From Nitrospirales bacterium (lineage in GTDB: Bacteria; Nitrospirota; Nitrospiria; Nitrospirales; UBA8639): a stretch of DNA of 6,996 nucleotides. The notes under the pieces were generated by a model, which did no database searches, was not told the DNA's origin, and was given only the letters and a program-made list of their open reading frames with translations. The position numbers were made by a program, and so were the translations under genes. Below are positions 4,815-6,996 of the stretch, in pieces (the stretch's first letter is position 1; every line of letters starts with the position of its first letter). The stretch spans positions 1 to 6,996 of the forward strand of contig BQIY01000113.1 in the NCBI GenBank assembly GCA_021604265.1. The letters are read 5' to 3'.

Positions 4815-6110
4815 ATGAGCAGTGAAATTGAAAAATTAATTGAAAGAAAAGCGGAAAGCGCCAACCTGGACTATAAGGGAGGGTTTAAGTGGCATAAAGA
4901 AAACCGGGACCTACAGCTTGAGCTCCTCAGAGATATCATGGCAATGGCGAATACCCGAGACGGTGGAACAATCATTTTTGGAGTTGAAGATGGTAGCTTT
5001 GAATTAAAAGGTGTCAGTGAGGAAATTCGCGACTCTCTTGACCAGACAGATATTGCTCAAAGGCTCCATTGTTATGGAAGTCCCAAAGCTAAGATTGACG
5101 TGCAAAAGGCAATCATCTCAAGCAAACACGTTGTGGTCGTAAGTGTGGCCGAATTCGAGGATGTGCCAATTGTTTGCACCGATTCTATTAAGAAAAACCA
5201 ATCTAAGGATTTAATCCTTCGTAAAGGTGCTATCTACATTCGCACCTCCGCTGCCACCACGGAGGAGATTTCTTCCGAACAAGACATGAGGGATTTAATT
5301 GGACGGGCAATGACAAAACGAGCAGATGAACTGGTACGCAATATCGAGATAGTAATTAAAGGAAAACCCATTGTCCCCACTGAAGAGACCGAGAATTTAT
5401 ATAAAAAGGAAATTCATGAAAGCGACAAATGGCTTACAAGTGTCTTACAAAAGGGATTTTTAAACAATCCAAGATGGGAGCTTATTGTTTTTCCTTCAAA
5501 TTATGAACCAGAAAGGATAAAGAAATTACCGGAAGTTGAAAGTATAATCAGGGAATGTCAGGTTGAACTTCGAGGAAGGCCTTTTCCATATGTCTCCAGA
5601 GATGGTGGATCAAGTATCTTTAATTCCGGCTTTAATGGATTTGTTGACGCCAAAGATATCAGAGAGGGTTTTCGATTTTATCAAAGTGGACTATTTATTT
5701 TTAAAAGAACTTTGTGGGAACATCAGAGGCAATTACAAGGACAGTTTGACAAAAAATGTCTTTCCTTCATCAGTGCAATAGGATCGTTAACTGAATTTTT
5801 ATTATTCATTTCACGGATCTACAAGACTCTAGGCAATATTAAATCTTTACGTTTGGTTGTAAACTTAATCGGTTGTAGTCAGAGACAACTCGCTTCATTC
5901 GATGGTCGTGTCCCTTTCCACAACTGGTATGTGAGTCAAGACGATGTAATTAACTGGGAAAAAGATATCCAAATGATTGAATTACACGCTACCCACAAAG
6001 AAATAGCCAGGCTCATTTCCATGCACATTTTTCATGTCTTCAATTGGAAGGATGTAAGGGAAGATGAGATCAAAGATTGGCAGGATAGATTTTTAAATCG
6101 TCGATTTTGA
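4815..6110 (+). CDS. AlbA_2 (Schlafen-type) domain protein, putative nucleic-acid-binding
   Basis: The 431-residue product starts with an AlbA_2 domain (about 10-165), formerly called divergent AAA-4. Its hallmarks are the acidic-aromatic opening ESANLDYKG (14-22), RDIMAMANTRDGGTIIFGVE (39-58), and YIRTSAATTEEISSEQDM (141-158) near the domain end. This domain occurs in transcriptional regulators, mobile-element proteins, defence proteins and animal Schlafens, where it binds or cuts nucleic acid. No C-terminal winged helix or helicase is evident. Instead residues about 195-431 form a separate mixed region with RGRPFPYVSRDGG (253-265), FRFYQSGLFIFKRTLWEHQ (287-305) and a mainly helical end. Similar tails accompany a known group of bacterial AlbA_2 proteins of unknown function. 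No signal peptide or membrane segment is evident, so it is probably cytoplasmic. The start at 4815 has AAGGA 6 nt upstream. The gene is AT-richer than its neighbours and stands alone, which fits transfer. Activity is not established. Confidence 0.82.
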   Translation: MSSEIEKLIERKAESANLDYKGGFKWHKENRDLQLELLRDIMAMANTRDGGTIIFGVEDGSFELKGVSEEIRDSLDQTDIAQRLHCYGSPKAKIDVQKAIISSKHVVVVSVAEFEDVPIVCTDSIKKNQSKDLILRKGAIYIRTSAATTEEISSEQDMRDLIGRAMTKRADELVRNIEIVIKGKPIVPTEETENLYKKEIHESDKWLTSVLQKGFLNNPRWELIVFPSNYEPERIKKLPEVESIIRECQVELRGRPFPYVSRDGGSSIFNSGFNGFVDAKDIREGFRFYQSGLFIFKRTLWEHQRQLQGQFDKKCLSFISAIGSLTEFLLFISRIYKTLGNIKSLRLVVNLIGCSQRQLASFDGRVPFHNWYVSQDDVINWEKDIQMIELHATHKEIARLISMHIFHVFNWKDVREDEIKDWQDRFLNRRF

Positions 6111-6345
6111 AGAAAATAGCCTTATGACCCTTCCTCTAATTTTCACCCTATCTCCAAACAAACCCCTACCTTTATTATCATTTAACCTTTGCAAAAAAAA
6201 GATGCGATCAGGGCTTACACCTACACATAACAAGGGGAAGCTTCGTGGCAGAGCGTAAGCATCAAAATCAAGTTTTTTGTCCTGAAAATTTAAAAGGTAT
6301 TCTTTAGTTTTCTCCAGTGGTTTACACTATTTATCTTTCCCCGCT
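6111..6345. other. AT-rich intergenic spacer, nothing firm identified
   Basis: This spacer between the AlbA_2 stop and the M20 start contains an A8 run near 6193-6200 and inverted arms GCTTAC (6213-6218) and GTAAGC (6255-6260) 36 nt apart. There is no convincing terminator hairpin and no strong promoter pair. A promoter for the peptidase gene should lie here because the composition changes sharply at 6346. Confidence 0.4.
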
Positions 6346-6996
6346 ATGCAATCCATGAACGTGAACTCCCACAAGACAAACATGATGAGAGCTTTGGGTC
6401 TGACAACCCTCTGCCTGTTGCTTCTGCTGCTACCTGCAACCGCCGCAATGGGACAGGATGTTGACTGGAAGAAGACCGTCGGCGAGGCGGTGGACACCTT
6501 GCAGCAGTATCTTCGCTTCAACACCACCAACCCGCCTGGTGATGTCACCCAGGCCGCCGGCTTCCTTCAGGATATTCTTAAGAAAGAGGGGATCGCGGTC
6601 ACCCGGTACGAACCCGCACAGGGAAAGGTTAGTATTTCGGCCCGCCTCAAGGGCTCGGGTGATGCCAAGCCTATTCTGCTGCTCCACCATATGGATGTGG
6701 TGCCCGCCGATGCGAGTCACTGGGATTCGATCGATCCTTTTGGCGGCGAACTCAAAGATGGTCACATTTGGGGCCGGGGCGCGATCGATATGAAAGGCAC
6801 GGGAGTCCTTCAACTCTATGCCTTTCTGACGCTGGCACGGCAAAAGGTCCCTCTCGACCGCGATGTCATCTTCCTGGCGGTGAACGATGAAGAAATCGGC
6901 GGGACAATGGGGACCCGCTATCTGCTCGACAACCACTATGAGGAATTCGACCCCGAGTTTGTTCTCGACGAGGGTGGATTTGGCAGTCGTGAGATT
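6346..6996 (+). CDS. Exported M20-family zinc metallopeptidase, N-terminal part (cut by window edge)
   Basis: The frame runs open for 217 codons to the right edge. It encodes the front half of an M20 peptidase (carboxypeptidase/deacylase type; full proteins are about 450-500 residues), which uses two zinc ions to hydrolyse peptides or N-acyl amino acids. An early segment MRALGLTTLCLLLLLLPATA (14-33) is a signal peptide, so the enzyme probably acts in the periplasm or outside. Family motifs follow: TNPPGDVTQAAGFLQDIL (61-78), HHMDVVPAD (114-122) with zinc ligand His115 and catalytic Asp117, GRGAIDMKG (143-151) with bridging Asp148, NDEEIGG (180-186) with catalytic Glu182 and ligand Glu183, and LDEGGFG (207-213). 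The start is uncertain: ATGs at 6346, 6355, 6382 and 6385 all lack a clear SD. The later pair gives a more usual signal-peptide length. The rest of the gene lies beyond the window. Confidence 0.87.
   Translation, partial: MQSMNVNSHKTNMMRALGLTTLCLLLLLLPATAAMGQDVDWKKTVGEAVDTLQQYLRFNTTNPPGDVTQAAGFLQDILKKEGIAVTRYEPAQGKVSISARLKGSGDAKPILLLHHMDVVPADASHWDSIDPFGGELKDGHIWGRGAIDMKGTGVLQLYAFLTLARQKVPLDRDVIFLAVNDEEIGGTMGTRYLLDNHYEEFDPEFVLDEGGFGSREI

Noticed and set aside
6430..6936. Minus-strand open frame of 168 codons
   Set aside because: It is antisense to the M20 peptidase gene, which has every metal-binding motif in place. It is a shadow of that gene's codon usage.
1..6996. CRISPR arrays, tRNA or rRNA genes, complete insertion sequences
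   Set aside because: No regularly spaced repeats, no tRNA-like T-arm with matching acceptor stem, no rRNA segments and no full transposase were found on either strand.

Overview
The window comes from a bacterial chromosome, most likely Gram-negative. Shine-Dalgarno motifs, two exported proteins with Sec-type signal segments and an IS110-family transposase remnant support this. The taxon cannot be fixed from the sequence. Remembered resemblance of a dispersed repeat-like tract (about 4090-4260) to tracts in deltaproteobacterial and other environmental genomes is only a weak hint. Base composition is patchy: the first gene, the quinone-oxidoreductase gene and the AlbA_2 gene are visibly AT-richer than the LLM, SDR and M20 genes. 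This mosaic, with decayed gene pieces between intact genes, looks like an accessory region built by insertion and decay.

Layout. (1) 1-515, minus strand: the N-terminal part of an unrecognised exported protein that leaves the window on the left. (2) 631-813, plus strand: the last ~60 codons of an IS110-type transposase with no matching front half. (3) 814-1000: a leader with nested inverted repeats, including a 16-bp palindrome that could be an operator. (4) 1001-3840: three intact, co-directional oxidoreductase genes with short gaps. They encode a zinc-free quinone-oxidoreductase-type MDR enzyme, a luciferase-like flavin-dependent enzyme (LLM, BA3436-type) and a short-chain dehydrogenase/reductase. 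(5) 3841-4814: about 970 bp with no intact gene. It holds a weak hairpin after the SDR stop, a short unrecognised reading frame, a dispersed-repeat-like tract and a coding remnant interrupted by TAG. (6) 4815-6110: an intact protein with an N-terminal AlbA_2 (Schlafen-type) domain. (7) 6346-6996: the N-terminal half of an exported M20 zinc metallopeptidase that runs off the right edge.

How the genes may work together. The MDR-LLM-SDR trio is the only plausible operon: gaps are 52 and 13 nt, and each gene has its own good Shine-Dalgarno. All three products are predicted cytoplasmic oxidoreductases that bind nicotinamide or flavin cofactors. A shared role in handling reactive carbonyls, quinones or a xenobiotic is reasonable, but no substrate can be read from the sequence and no regulator gene lies in the window. 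The AlbA_2 protein stands alone here. Such proteins occur in transcription-regulatory, mobile-element and defence contexts, and no partner gene is visible. No CRISPR array, tRNA, rRNA or complete mobile element was found. I do not see a clear new multi-gene system. The best leads are the trio with its palindromic leader and the solitary AlbA_2 protein beside decayed DNA.
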